Shown: positions 24,954-32,940, counted from the stretch's first letter. The stretch: DNA of 64,000 bases from Enhydrobacter sp. (GCA_025808875.1 CP075528.1:4586473-4650472), one strand, 5' to 3'. Notes: generated from the letters alone by a model not told the origin. Program-made: numbers and translations.

Positions 24954-26398
24954 GGCTTGATCTCCCTCGTTACGGCTTGGCACTCGGCACGGACGGACAT
25001 GCCGGGCCAGCCGCCGATGATGGCGGAGAATAGCCCGGCCGGGCCGCCGGCGCGAACAATGAGAAGTCCGTCGCGGGCGAACTTGTCGACGGTGGCGTCG
25101 GCCAGCTTGGCCGGCAGGCCCTCGCCGACGCCCTGCGCGCCCTGCACCAGGTCGCGAGCCGGCCGCTTCAGCGCCTGGAAGAGTTCGTCCTCGATGCGGC
25201 GGCGGTTCCAGCCCGCGTCCTTGAAGATCTTGTGGTGCTCCGGCGTCAGCACCAGCACCGCATCGCCGGCATTGCAGAGCTTGGGATGGCCGACGCCGAA
25301 CAGGCCCATGGCAAGCGAACGCGTCAGCTCCTCGGGCGTGCGCGACTTCTGGTCGATGAAACCATGCACGCCCTCGCCGTGGAACAGGGTCACGGCGTTC
25401 CTGCCGCGGGCGACGCCGCGGCGCTCGGCGAGCGTCTCCCACGCGGGATCGCTCTCGTCCTCGGCGAAACAGAAGGTGTACTTGCCCGGATTGCCCAAGG
25501 TGGCGCGGTCGATGGCGCCGGGCAGGCCGCCGCCGACATTGCGCACGATCAGCTGCAGGGCGCGGCCGATGGTGGCGTTGGCGCGGTTGCCCTGGCCGAG
25601 CGCATTGACGCCCGAGTTCATGCCGATCTGGCGCGCGATCGGGCCGTTGATGATGACCAGCGGGCCGGAAAAGTGCGTGGTGCAAAGCAGGCCGTGCAGC
25701 ACGAACAGCGGATCGAGGGCGGCCTCGAGCACGCCCAGCACGACCGGCATGTATTCCGGCTTGCAGCCCGCCATGACGGCGTTGATCGCCACTTTCTCGA
25801 CGGTGCAGGGTGCGAGGTTGGGAGGAATGAGGCCGATCACCTCGTCGGGCTTGCGCGAGGTGCCGCCGAGCATGCGCAGGATGCGCTCGTCGGTCGGCGG
25901 CACGACCGGCAGGCCGTCGCTCCAGCCGCGCTCGAAGCAGGCCTCGATCGGATCGTCCCATTCGCCGACCGCAATGGTGCGCGACCTGAGGCCGGGATCG
26001 CCGTAGCGCGCCACCAGCGCCTCATGCACGCCGGGCTCGACGGTGCGCGAGCCGCAGCCCGGCTGCCAGTCCGGCAGGCCGTCGCCTGCGGCGGCCTTGC
26101 CGGCGAGCCTGATCCAGTCGTCGCGATGCCAGCCGACGGCGCGACCGACCTCGCGGCCCTCCTGGAAGCGGATGAGGGTCGGCACCGAATCGACATTGAG
26201 GTGGAACGAGCGCTCGAGCGCCTGGTCATCGACGACCTGACGCACGCCCTGCGGAAAGGCCGGGTCGTCCTGCGTCACGACGGTGAGCCCGCCGGCGCGG
26301 TCGAGGCTCTGCATCACGGGCTCGACCAGCACGCAGGTCGGGCACTCGTGCTTGACGACGGCGACCAGGCCGTCGCGGGGAAGAAGGGAATCGGGCAT
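24950..26398 (-). CDS. Thioredoxin-domain protein with large conserved C-terminal domain, UGSC partner
   Basis: The 482-residue protein has an N-terminal thioredoxin-like domain of about 110 residues with an active-site pair (KHECPTCVLVEPVMQSL) and the cis-proline loop SVPTLIRFQEG. The remaining 360 or so residues are not a fold I recognise. They contain several conserved-looking segments: ERGWSDGLPVVPPTDERIL, NLAPCTVEKVAINAVMAGC, HFSGPLVIINGPIARQIGM and FHGEGVHGFIDQKSR. It overlaps the UGSC gene by four bases, so the thioredoxin domain may reduce the UGSC selenenyl-sulfide. That is inference. The downstream D-2-hydroxyacid dehydrogenase completes a three-gene coupled set. Confidence 0.82.
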   Translation of the reverse strand: MPDSLLPRDGLVAVVKHECPTCVLVEPVMQSLDRAGGLTVVTQDDPAFPQGVRQVVDDQALERSFHLNVDSVPTLIRFQEGREVGRAVGWHRDDWIRLAGKAAAGDGLPDWQPGCGSRTVEPGVHEALVARYGDPGLRSRTIAVGEWDDPIEACFERGWSDGLPVVPPTDERILRMLGGTSRKPDEVIGLIPPNLAPCTVEKVAINAVMAGCKPEYMPVVLGVLEAALDPLFVLHGLLCTTHFSGPLVIINGPIARQIGMNSGVNALGQGNRANATIGRALQLIVRNVGGGLPGAIDRATLGNPGKYTFCFAEDESDPAWETLAERRGVARGRNAVTLFHGEGVHGFIDQKSRTPEELTRSLAMGLFGVGHPKLCNAGDAVLVLTPEHHKIFKDAGWNRRRIEDELFQALKRPARDLVQGAQGVGEGLPAKLADATVDKFARDGLLIVRAGGPAGLFSAIIGGWPGMSVRAECQAVTREIKP

Positions 26399-26425
26399 GT
26401 CACGTCTTCCTTGGCAGAGAACGAC

Positions 26426-26598
26426 TCACATCAGCTTGAACACGGACAGGCCGGCTGGCTACAGGATGACGTAGTCGCCCTCGTCCAGCTTCCGGCAGGC
26501 GATGCGGGCGCCATACATAGCGCCCAAGCGTTCAAGCGTGGGTCGCATCTGCTCGGCGCGGTCCACTGTACGACGAGCTGGTATCTCGGCAGGGACAT
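26426..26598 (-). pseudogene. Remnant of a small protein upstream of the UGSC genes (frameshift plus amber codon)
   Basis: One frame opens MSLPRYQLVVQW at ATG 26598 and then loses coherence. Another frame runs through RAEQMRPTLERLGAMYGARI and CRKLDEGDYVIL, hits TAG, and then continues PAGLSVFKLM to a TGA at 26426. Related small proteins, as I recall them, read -DDYTVLWP- at this place, so the TAG looks like a mutated Trp codon. This is best explained as a decayed gene of about 70-100 residues. It lies 27 bases before the thioredoxin-UGSC partner gene, so it was probably part of that operon. A short real gene in the second frame cannot be excluded. Confidence 0.4.
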
Positions 26599-26673
26599 GG
26601 CTTCGTTGTTCTTCCTCTACAAAACCTCGCCCCGAGGAGGGAGCGAAGCTCCCGTCTCGGAGGATGAGGTTCA

Positions 26674-27651
26674 TTACGTGTTCAGAAGCGCCTCCACCTG
26701 CCGGTCGATGAACGCCTGATCCTCGGGATTGTCGCGCGGATTGCCGGCGCGATGGCCCCACACGCTGGGTATCTCGGCGAGCCGTCCGTGCCGAAGATGG
26801 GGCAGCTCGGCGCGGTTGTCGTCGGTCTGGAAGTAGAGGTCGGTCGCCGACGGCATCAGCAGCACCTTCGCCTTGATGCCGGCCAGCGCCATCTGGAGAT
26901 CGCCGCGGTAGAGATCGTTGGCCGAGATGTCGGCGTGCTGCCAGGTCCAGAGCTGGGCCATCAGGTCGCGCGCATCGCGGCGCAGGAAGTTGGCCTCCCA
27001 CGACCGCGCCAGGAAATCCTCGAGGCTGGCGAAGCCCAGCTCGCGCCACATCTCGCGGCGATAGAAGGTCTGGCTGAGCGCCCAGCCGGCATAGATGCGG
27101 CCCATGGCACGCAGGCCGTCCTCGGGTGTGCGCGCGTTGCCGACGGCGGTGCGCACGCCTTCGAGGAAGACGAAATTGTGCGGTGCCGTGCGGGCCGAGC
27201 CGCAATTGACCACGATGCGCTCGACCGCTTCGCCGAACAGCGCCGCCCAGTGATAGGCCTGCTGCGCGCCCATCGACCAGCCATAGACCATCCTCACCCG
27301 ATCGACGCCGAACACCTCGGCCATCAGGCGCCGCTGCGCCATGACGTTGTCGTAGGTCGTGACCTGCGGGAACTCGGCCGCGCCGTAGTTCGACGGCGAG
27401 GTGCTGAGCCCGTTGGTGAACATGTTGGGGATGACGATGAAGTGGCGACTGGGGTCGAGACAGTGGCGCACGTCGACCAGCCATTCGATGTCGGTGTGAT
27501 GCGCCGAATAGGAGGTCGGATAGACGACGACGTTGTCGCGCGCCGGCGCGAGCGTGCCGTAGGTCTTGTAGACGATGCGCGCCGCCTTCAGCGTGCCGCC
27601 GCGCAGCAGCGCGACGTCGCCGCACTCGAAGACGCCCTCCGAGGTTCTCAT
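26674..27651 (-). CDS. Alpha/beta-fold hydrolase of the homoserine O-acetyltransferase (MetX)-like family
   Basis: The 325-residue protein has MetX-like features: LKAARIVYKTYGTLAPARDNV near the N-terminus, a GLSTSPSNYG-type oxyanion region, the nucleophile elbow GWSMGAQQAYHWAALFG, and C-terminal PSATDLYFQTDDNRAE with the catalytic Asp. It then has IPSVWGHRAGNP with the catalytic His. It belongs to the set of MetX homologues usually annotated simply as alpha/beta hydrolase, so homoserine acetylation is not assured. The start ATG 27651 overlaps the desaturase stop by four bases. Confidence 0.86.
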   Translation of the reverse strand: MRTSEGVFECGDVALLRGGTLKAARIVYKTYGTLAPARDNVVVYPTSYSAHHTDIEWLVDVRHCLDPSRHFIVIPNMFTNGLSTSPSNYGAAEFPQVTTYDNVMAQRRLMAEVFGVDRVRMVYGWSMGAQQAYHWAALFGEAVERIVVNCGSARTAPHNFVFLEGVRTAVGNARTPEDGLRAMGRIYAGWALSQTFYRREMWRELGFASLEDFLARSWEANFLRRDARDLMAQLWTWQHADISANDLYRGDLQMALAGIKAKVLLMPSATDLYFQTDDNRAELPHLRHGRLAEIPSVWGHRAGNPRDNPEDQAFIDRQVEALLNT

Positions 27652-28607
27652 GTCTTCTCTGGGAGCGACGAGAAGCTGCGGACGATGTCGCGGTTGACCT
27701 GGATGTAGCCCTTGGCGACGTGCTTGAGGTGCGGGCGCAGGTAGAGATGCGCCTCGGGCAGGTGGTGGAAGGCGATGTTGGGGAAGAGGTGATGCTCGGC
27801 GTGGAACGGCAGGTTCCACATGAGGAAGCGCAGCAGCGGATTGCTGAGCGTGGTGCGGGTGTTGGCGAAGCCGTCGTCGGAGTGCGGGCAGAGCGTGTGC
27901 TCGCACAGCAGATAGAGCCGCAGGAACGGCAGGCCGCAGAGCATCGGCAGGAACCACACCCAGAGCACGATGTCGGTGCCGAGCGCGAGCGACCCGGCGA
28001 CCAGCGCGGCGTAGAGCGCCAGCAGCCAGCGGCCCCAGCGCCGCACCTCGGGCCACGCCGTGGGATGGATGTAGGTGACGTTGCCGGTATGGCCGAACGG
28101 GAAGAGGAAGATGTCGCGCAGGCGCAGCACGACGAAGGGGATGGCGCTGATGCGGAACAGGTACTGGCCCCAGGTCCGCGGCACGACCGCGGTGATCAGC
28201 TCGGGATCGCGCGCCGGATCCTGCGTGTAGCGGTGATGGGCCATGTGATAGTGGCGGTAGAAGGCGGCGTTGTTGAGGATCGCCGCGCCCGACAGGAAGG
28301 CCAGCAGGTCGGCCAGCCGGCGCGTGCGGAACGAGCCGTAATGCACGCTCTCGTGCATGGCGCCGAACAGCGCGTTGATCAGCAGGCCCTGCAGCAGCAG
28401 CGCCGGCACGAGCCACCAGCCGCCGCGCGCCTCGAGCACGGCCCAGCCGCCGGCGACCAGCAGCGCGAGATGGGCGGCGGTCTGCACCAGCCCGGCGCGG
28501 TCGGAGCGCGCGTAGAGCCGCTTCAGCACATGCGCCGGCACGACGCGCATCTGCTGCGCGCGCCGGCCGGTATGGACGAACGCCTCGGCTACTGTATCGG
28601 CGCCCAT
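27648..28607 (-). CDS. Fatty acid desaturase family membrane protein
   Basis: This protein of about 319 residues has the membrane di-iron desaturase layout: histidine boxes GAMHESVHYGS, YRHYHMAHHRYTQDP and FHAEHHLFPN, with hydrophobic pairs between them. The family inserts double bonds or hydroxyls into acyl chains or carotenoids. The first ATG at 28607 lies inside the end of the upstream oxidase gene. ATG 28550 is an alternative start close to the first hydrophobic segment. It is coupled to the MetX-like hydrolase downstream. The substrate is unknown. Confidence 0.87.
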   Translation of the reverse strand: MGADTVAEAFVHTGRRAQQMRVVPAHVLKRLYARSDRAGLVQTAAHLALLVAGGWAVLEARGGWWLVPALLLQGLLINALFGAMHESVHYGSFRTRRLADLLAFLSGAAILNNAAFYRHYHMAHHRYTQDPARDPELITAVVPRTWGQYLFRISAIPFVVLRLRDIFLFPFGHTGNVTYIHPTAWPEVRRWGRWLLALYAALVAGSLALGTDIVLWVWFLPMLCGLPFLRLYLLCEHTLCPHSDDGFANTRTTLSNPLLRFLMWNLPFHAEHHLFPNIAFHHLPEAHLYLRPHLKHVAKGYIQVNRDIVRSFSSLPEKT

Positions 28608-29275
28608 AGCCCGTCCCGGTAGGCGCGCTCGGTGCGCGCCTCGGCCGCCGCCTTGTCGGCCTCGGAAAGGCCGATCTGCTCGCCGACGATGCGGCTGATC
28701 GAGGGGAAGGTGCCCCGGGGCTGGCGGTGATCCGCCTCCCACAGGCGCGAGCGCAGCAGCGCCTTGGCGCAGTGCAGGTAGGCCTGGCGCACCTCGACGA
28801 CGATGGCGCATTTCGGCGCCTTGCCCTGCACCGCCATCGATTCGAGCAGCGCCGCATCGACCGAGAGCCGCGCCGTGCCGGCGAGCCGCACCGTCTCGGC
28901 GATGCCGGGGATGAGGAAGATCAGCGCGATCTCCGGGTTCTCGAGAAGATTGCGCAGCGTGTCGAGCCGGTTGTTGCCCGGCCGGTCGGCGATGGCGACG
29001 GTCCTCTCGCCGAGCACCTTGAAGCTGCCCGGCGGATCGCCGCGCGGCGTGACGTCCTGCCGGCCGGCGCGATCGGCGGTGGCGACCAGGCAGAGCGGCG
29101 ACAGCGCGATGAACCGCGCCATGTGACGGTCGACGCGGCCGATGTCCTTCAGCGCCGCGCCCTTGCCGACGGGCGCGTAGGACTCGACGAGGGCGCGCGC
29201 GCCGGCATCGTCGAGCAGGTCGGGAGCGGCGGGAGCGGCGGGGGCGGCGGCGGGATTGGCGGCGGAATCGGGCAT
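28589..29275 (-). CDS. Pyridoxamine 5'-phosphate oxidase-like FMN-binding protein (MSMEG_1061 type)
   Basis: The protein has 228 residues. After an Ala/Pro-rich N-terminus it shows the split-barrel FMN-binding core: FIALSPLCLVATADRAGRQDVTPRGDPPGSF, then RPGNNRLDTLRNLLENPEIALIFLIPG (each in part) and a Cys-containing strand KCAIVVEVRQAYLHCAKALL. This matches the family often annotated MSMEG_1061 pyridoxamine 5'-phosphate oxidase. The real substrate is unknown and PNP oxidase activity is doubtful for this subgroup. Likely the first gene of the long minus-strand run that ends with the hydroxyacid dehydrogenase. Confidence 0.85.
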   Translation of the reverse strand: MPDSAANPAAAPAAPAAPDLLDDAGARALVESYAPVGKGAALKDIGRVDRHMARFIALSPLCLVATADRAGRQDVTPRGDPPGSFKVLGERTVAIADRPGNNRLDTLRNLLENPEIALIFLIPGIAETVRLAGTARLSVDAALLESMAVQGKAPKCAIVVEVRQAYLHCAKALLRSRLWEADHRQPRGTFPSISRIVGEQIGLSEADKAAAEARTERAYRDGLWAPIQ

Positions 29276-29382
29276 GAAATGGCCTTTCTGACGGCAAAAC
29301 CTAGCACGGCGGAACGGCGGCGGCCTGCAACTCCCCGCGAGCGCTCCGCGTTCTGGAGGACACACTGCCCGAGGAGAGACAC

Positions 29383-29721
29383 ATGACCTACACGCCCCCG
29401 CCCGGCACCCCCGACCCTAGCGGCTACGACAAGTACGGCAACGCGCGATTCGACCCGCCCCCGCCCGACGGCCGCGGCCCCTGGGTGCTGCTCGGCCTGC
29501 TGGCGCTGATCGGCCTGATCGGCGGCCTGCTTTATTTCGGCGGCAACCGGGCCGACGACGAGATCGCCCGCGCGCCGGCCGACCGGCCGACCCTGACCGA
29601 CACGGTGCGCACGCCCAACACGCCGGCCCTGCCCGGCGCCGGCACCACCGAGCGCGCGCCGGGCGGCATCAACCCGGCCCCAGCCGAGCCGACGACACCC
29701 GCCGCGCCGGCGCGCGACTAG
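29383..29721 (+). CDS. Small single-span membrane protein, proline-rich
   Basis: This 112-residue protein starts after a GGAGAGA ribosome-binding site. It has a proline/tyrosine-rich cytoplasmic leader (TPPPGTPDPSGYDKYGNARF), one membrane helix (WVLLGLLALIGLIGGLLYFGG) and a Thr/Pro/Ala-rich tail. No family is recognised. It is divergent from the PNP-oxidase-like gene. Confidence 0.7.
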   Translation: MTYTPPPGTPDPSGYDKYGNARFDPPPPDGRGPWVLLGLLALIGLIGGLLYFGGNRADDEIARAPADRPTLTDTVRTPNTPALPGAGTTERAPGGINPAPAEPTTPAAPARD

Positions 29722-29917
29722 CCGGAAGGCCCCCCGCCGAATTAAAAAACGGCAAAAAATTCCCGGCCGTCCCCACAGGCGGGGCGGCCGGCGGCGCCGT
29801 CCACGCCGCGTCCATTTCCGGATGGACGGATCCGATGCCGATGGCACAAGGATTTCCGGCCGATCGTCCGGATGTCCGCGCCATCCGGCCCGTCCGCCGC
29901 CCGAGGGGCTTGCCAGT

Positions 29918-29945
29918 CGTACGATGTTGTTATACAAATCGTACG
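29918..29945. promoter_or_regulatory. Long palindromic operator-like site immediately before the RepA-like gene
   Basis: The left arm CGTACGAT plus TTGT is mirrored by ACAA plus ATCGTACG around a TAT centre. There is one extra G on the left, so 24 of 28 bases are in near-perfect dyad symmetry. The palindrome ends one base before the ATG at 29947, so a bound regulator would block ribosome binding or promoter clearance. TetR- or MarR-type dimeric repressors commonly use sites of this form. No matching regulator gene is adjacent. Confidence 0.6.
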
Positions 29946-29946
29946 C

Positions 29947-30888
29947 ATGGACCATACACACATGCACCGCTGGGACCGCGCCGGCCTCGAGCGGCCGCGG
30001 ACCGCGCCCGAGCTGCTGGCCCGCCGCTTCGAGGCGCCGGTTCCCCTGCTCGCCCCGCTGCTCTCGACCGGCACGCTGGCTCTCGTCCACGGCCCGCGCG
30101 GGCTCGGCAAGAGCTTCCTCGCCCTGCATCTCGCCTGGGCGGTGGCGGCCGGCGAGAGCTTCCTCGGCTGGCGCGCGCCGCAGCCCCGGCCGGTACTCTA
30201 TGTCGACGGCGAGATGACCGACGCCGAGCTGCAGGCCCGGCTCCGCCTGCTGCCGTCGCAGCCCGACGGGCTGCAGTTGCTGATCGCGCATGCCAGCCAG
30301 TACCCGCTCGGCGACCTCGCCGAATCGGACGGCCAGGCGCGGCTGCGCCGCACGCTGATGCTGATGATGGAGGCGCGGCCCGCCCTGGTCGTGCTCGACA
30401 ATCTCGCCAGCCTCACCGGCTTTTCCGCCGAGCACCACGACCGCTGGACCCGCCTGCAGCATTTCCTGCTGTCGATGAGGGTCGCCGGCCATGCCGTGCT
30501 GATCGTCCACCATTCCAACAAGCGCGGCCTGCAGCGCGGCACCTCGCGGCGCGAGGACGCGCTCGACCTGACGCTCGGCCTGCGCCGGCCCGCCGACCAC
30601 GCGCCGCGCGAGGGCCTGCGCGTGGAGATCCATTTCGAGAAGGCGCGCGGCCTGTTCGGCGAGGCGGTGGCGCCGATCGAGGCGCGCATGGCGACCGACC
30701 CGGCGAGCGGCCGGGTCGGCTGGCAATGGCGCCGCGCCGAGGAGGGCGAGCTCGAGCGCGCCGCCCGTCTGCTGCGCGCCGGCCTCAAGCCGGGCCAGAT
30801 GGCGCTCGAGCTCGGCATCTCGCGCAGCAAGGGCTACGAGCTGCGCGCCCGCGCCCTCGAACGCGGCCTGCTCGAGGGCGTGCCATGA
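29947..30888 (+). CDS. RepA-like AAA/RecA-fold ATPase with C-terminal helix-turn-helix
   Basis: The 313-residue protein has a RecA-fold ATPase of the AAA_25/RepA helicase type: Walker A HGPRGLGKSFLALHLAW near residue 44, RPVLYVDGEMTDAELQARL, Walker B ARPALVVLDNLASLTG and a sensor HAVLIVHHSNKRG. The C-terminal LKPGQMALELGISRSKGYE resembles a winged helix-turn-helix. Such proteins occur in plasmid and phage replication modules and in integrated elements. The start ATG 29947 directly abuts a palindrome. The four-base overlap with the next gene marks a two-gene unit. It is probably a replication or maintenance remnant of an integrated element. Confidence 0.78.
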   Translation: MDHTHMHRWDRAGLERPRTAPELLARRFEAPVPLLAPLLSTGTLALVHGPRGLGKSFLALHLAWAVAAGESFLGWRAPQPRPVLYVDGEMTDAELQARLRLLPSQPDGLQLLIAHASQYPLGDLAESDGQARLRRTLMLMMEARPALVVLDNLASLTGFSAEHHDRWTRLQHFLLSMRVAGHAVLIVHHSNKRGLQRGTSRREDALDLTLGLRRPADHAPREGLRVEIHFEKARGLFGEAVAPIEARMATDPASGRVGWQWRRAEEGELERAARLLRAGLKPGQMALELGISRSKGYELRARALERGLLEGVP

Positions 30889-31310
30889 CCGGCCGGCAAG
30901 CGGGCGACGGCGCGGCCCCCCGGAAGCGGCGCGACGGGCGCTGGACGCGCGCGGTCAAGCCGCTCTTGCGGGTGAAGGCGATGCATCTGCGGGGTGAGGA
31001 CAACCGCGCCTACCTCGCGCGCGGCCGCTATCTCGGCAGGCTCACGCGCGAGCGGCTCGACGATGCCTACCTGTTCGCCGGCACGATGGTCTGCGTGCGT
31101 GGCCGGCTCGATGCCAGCTGGGCGCTGTGGGACGTGGGCGCCGAATACCGCCTGCGCGACCTGCCGGCGCCGACGCACCTGCTGGCGCCCCTCCTGCCGG
31201 CGCTGACCCAGCGCGTCGCCCAGGCCTTCGTCGACCCGGCCACGCACCGCGAGGTCAAGGAGATGATCGCCGCCTTCATCGCCGACCTCGGCACGCGCCT
31301 GGAGGGATGA
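30885..31310 (+). CDS. Hypothetical protein coupled to the RepA-like ATPase
   Basis: This 141-residue basic protein has an Arg/Lys-rich N-terminus (RKRRDGRWTRAVKPLLRVK) and a helical C-terminus (PALTQRVAQAFVDPATHREV, IAAFIADLGTRLEG). I recognise no domain. Four-base overlap (ATGA) with the ATPase gene makes co-translation likely, so it may be an accessory replication or DNA-binding factor of the same element. That role is inferred from context only. Confidence 0.65.
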   Translation: MTGRQAGDGAAPRKRRDGRWTRAVKPLLRVKAMHLRGEDNRAYLARGRYLGRLTRERLDDAYLFAGTMVCVRGRLDASWALWDVGAEYRLRDLPAPTHLLAPLLPALTQRVAQAFVDPATHREVKEMIAAFIADLGTRLEG

Positions 31311-31332
31311 GGGCCGACAGTGGTGCGCCGAC

Positions 31333-31509
31333 GTGCTCGCCCAGCCGTTGCGCCGCGAACGGCAGCCTGACGGCCGCCTGCGCTTTTGGGGTATAGTCGT
31401 CCAGCCAGGCGACGCGGCGCCGCGCTACTTGCGCGTCGTGACGTTGGCCGACGGCGAGACCGTGCACAATGCGTTCTTCGACCGCGGCTTTCGCGAGGAC
31501 CAGTCATGA
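31333..31509 (+). CDS. Small DUF4258-like protein (possible toxin of a DUF4258/DUF2283 pair)
   Basis: A 58-residue frame starts at GTG 31333 and ends at TGA 31507-31509. It reads RLRFWGIVVQPGDAAPRYLR, then VVTLADGETVHNAFFDRGF near the C-terminus. This resembles the DUF4258-like partner often encoded just before DUF2283 proteins (RelE-like fold suspected). Four-base overlap with the DUF2283 gene supports a real gene. The start is uncertain, because no ATG is available in frame after the upstream stop at 31264. Confidence 0.5.
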   Translation: MLAQPLRRERQPDGRLRFWGIVVQPGDAAPRYLRVVTLADGETVHNAFFDRGFREDQS

Positions 31510-31721
31510 AGCTCCGTTATTACGCCGAGACCGATTCGCTCTACATCGAACTCAAGGAGACACCGGGCACCGAAGCGCGCGAAGTGGCGCCCGGCCTGGT
31601 GGTCGACCTCGACGAGAAGGGCGACGTCGTCGGCTTCGACATCGATGGGGCTTCGCGCCGCTTCGACCTGTCCAAGCTGGAAACGATCGCACTGCCCCTC
31701 CAGACGACCAAGGCAGCATAG
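31506..31721 (+). CDS. DUF2283 domain-containing protein
   Basis: This 71-residue protein matches the compact DUF2283 family throughout: KLRYYAETDSLYIELKETPG, EVAPGLVVDLDEKGDVVGFD and DGASRRFDLSKLETIALP. The family is frequently encoded beside small toxin-like partners and is presumed to act as an antitoxin. Direct evidence is lacking. It overlaps the preceding small gene by four bases. Confidence 0.85.
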   Translation: MKLRYYAETDSLYIELKETPGTEAREVAPGLVVDLDEKGDVVGFDIDGASRRFDLSKLETIALPLQTTKAA

Positions 31722-31762
31722 CGGGCGGGGCGATCGAGGAGAGCGCAAGGAGAGAAGAGGTG

Positions 31763-32188
31763 TCAGGACGCCCGACGCGGCCGGCCGCCCTTGCGGCCGT
31801 TGGCACGCGCCGCGGCGGACTTGGCCGGCGAGCGCGTCTGGCCGGCGCGCCGCGCCATCTCCGACGCCATCCAGGCGCGCGTGCCGAACACCCCCATCAG
31901 AAGGCCGGGCACGGTGAAATCGGCGTCCAGCGTCTCCCAGTGCAGGCCGTAGCCGGTGCCTAGGATCTCGACCTCGGCGAGTTCGGCGTCGCTTGCCTTG
32001 GCGAGCCCCTGAAGCGCGCGGGCCGGGAAGACGAACGTACAACCGTTGGTGAGGTCGACAATGACCCGGCCGGTCCGCCGCTCGTAGCGCACACTTTTGG
32101 CCAATGGCTCCGTCAGAGCCAGTTCGCGGCCGCGTGCGGTCGCACGGTCGAGTTCCCTAGCCGTCAGGGCCTTCGGCATTGGCGACAT
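31763..32188 (-). CDS. DUF2442 domain-containing protein
   Basis: The protein has about 141 residues. The core is the DUF2442 domain: YERRTGRVIVDLTNGCTFVF, ARALQGLAKASDAELAEVEI, then GYGLHWETLDADFTVPGLLMG, which is the family hallmark. A basic Ala-rich C-terminus (SAAARANGRKGGRPRR) is consistent with nucleic-acid contact. DUF2442 genes typically follow a DUF4160 gene, as here, where that partner is frameshifted. The start is either ATG 32188 or ATG 32203. Confidence 0.82.
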   Translation of the reverse strand: MSPMPKALTARELDRATARGRELALTEPLAKSVRYERRTGRVIVDLTNGCTFVFPARALQGLAKASDAELAEVEILGTGYGLHWETLDADFTVPGLLMGVFGTRAWMASEMARRAGQTRSPAKSAAARANGRKGGRPRRAS

Positions 32189-32437
32189 CGTTGTCCTCTC
32201 CATGCACAGACCGCCAAGCCCACAGCAATTGGGCCCGACGTGTCATTGTTTCCAACAAGATCCTGCGCTGAGTCGCGCGGTTGAACCGGCGGGACCATTC
32301 TATCGATGGACCAGCCTCAGGCACGCCCAGCAGCACCTTGGCTTCGCCATCGCCCGAGACACGTGGACATGCGGAGGGCCATGATCGTCGACGAACACAA
32401 CAAACCGCAGGTTTCCTAGGCGATGGACGGTCGGCAT
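32157..32437 (-). pseudogene. DUF4160 gene, frameshifted
   Basis: From ATG 32437 one frame reads MPTVHRLGNLRFVVFVDDHG and PPHVHV, the DUF4160 N-terminus. The continuation is in another frame: SGDGEAKVLLGVPEAGPSIE, then WSRRFNRATQRRILLETMTR and AQLLWAWRSVHG. Both halves are typical of the family, so a -1 or +2 shift lies around the GTGTCTCGGG sequence near 32359. DUF4160/DUF2442 pairs are toxin-antitoxin-like. A disabled DUF4160 with an intact DUF2442 fits loss of the first partner, unless frameshifting is programmed. Confidence 0.6.
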
Positions 32438-32538
32438 TGGCAAGATAACCCATCTGATGGGTTTTTCAAGTCCCATCCAAACGAGAGGCTATCTGGCCAA
32501 CACCTGGTTGCAACTTATCAGAAGTTGCAATTTTTGGT

Positions 32539-32940
32539 TTAACCCTGCGGCATCCGATCGATGAACCCCACGACCTGCTCCAGCCGGCCGTCGGCCGCGA
32601 GCGTGCCGAAATCGACGCCTTCGACCACGGCCGGGCCCGACGCCGGGCCGAGCGACCAGGCGAAGCGGACGTATGCTCCATTGGGGCCGCTGTGGCTGTC
32701 GACCTTCGAGGTACGCTTCAACACAAAGCCCGGGAAGCGGGCCAGGACGCCCGCCAGCATGGCATCGATGCCGGCCGCGCCGTCGCTCGCCATCACCGGA
32801 TCGCGATAGCGGCCCGCCGCCGCCCAGGCGCGGGCAACGGCGGCCTGCCGGCGGCCGGGATGGGTCTCGTTCCAGCTCTCGATGTAGGCGGCGATCGTGC
32901 CTTCGACTGCGCTCAGGCCAGGTGCAGTGCGGTCGGACAG
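32539..32940 (-). CDS. SnoaL/NTF2-like fold protein
   Basis: This protein of about 133 residues has the small alpha+beta barrel typical of SnoaL-like polyketide cyclase relatives: GTIAAYIESWNETHPGRRQA, GRYRDPVMASDGAAGIDAML, AYVRFAWSLGPASGPAVVEG and LEQVVGFIDRMPQG. The start is unusual. A perfect AAGGAGG lies five bases before a CTG at 32940 (giving SDRTAPG), whereas the only ATG is 114 bases further upstream (33054) and would add an unconserved leader. CTG initiation or a mutated start is plausible. Function is unknown. Confidence 0.65.
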   Translation of the reverse strand: MSDRTAPGLSAVEGTIAAYIESWNETHPGRRQAAVARAWAAAGRYRDPVMASDGAAGIDAMLAGVLARFPGFVLKRTSKVDSHSGPNGAYVRFAWSLGPASGPAVVEGVDFGTLAADGRLEQVVGFIDRMPQG

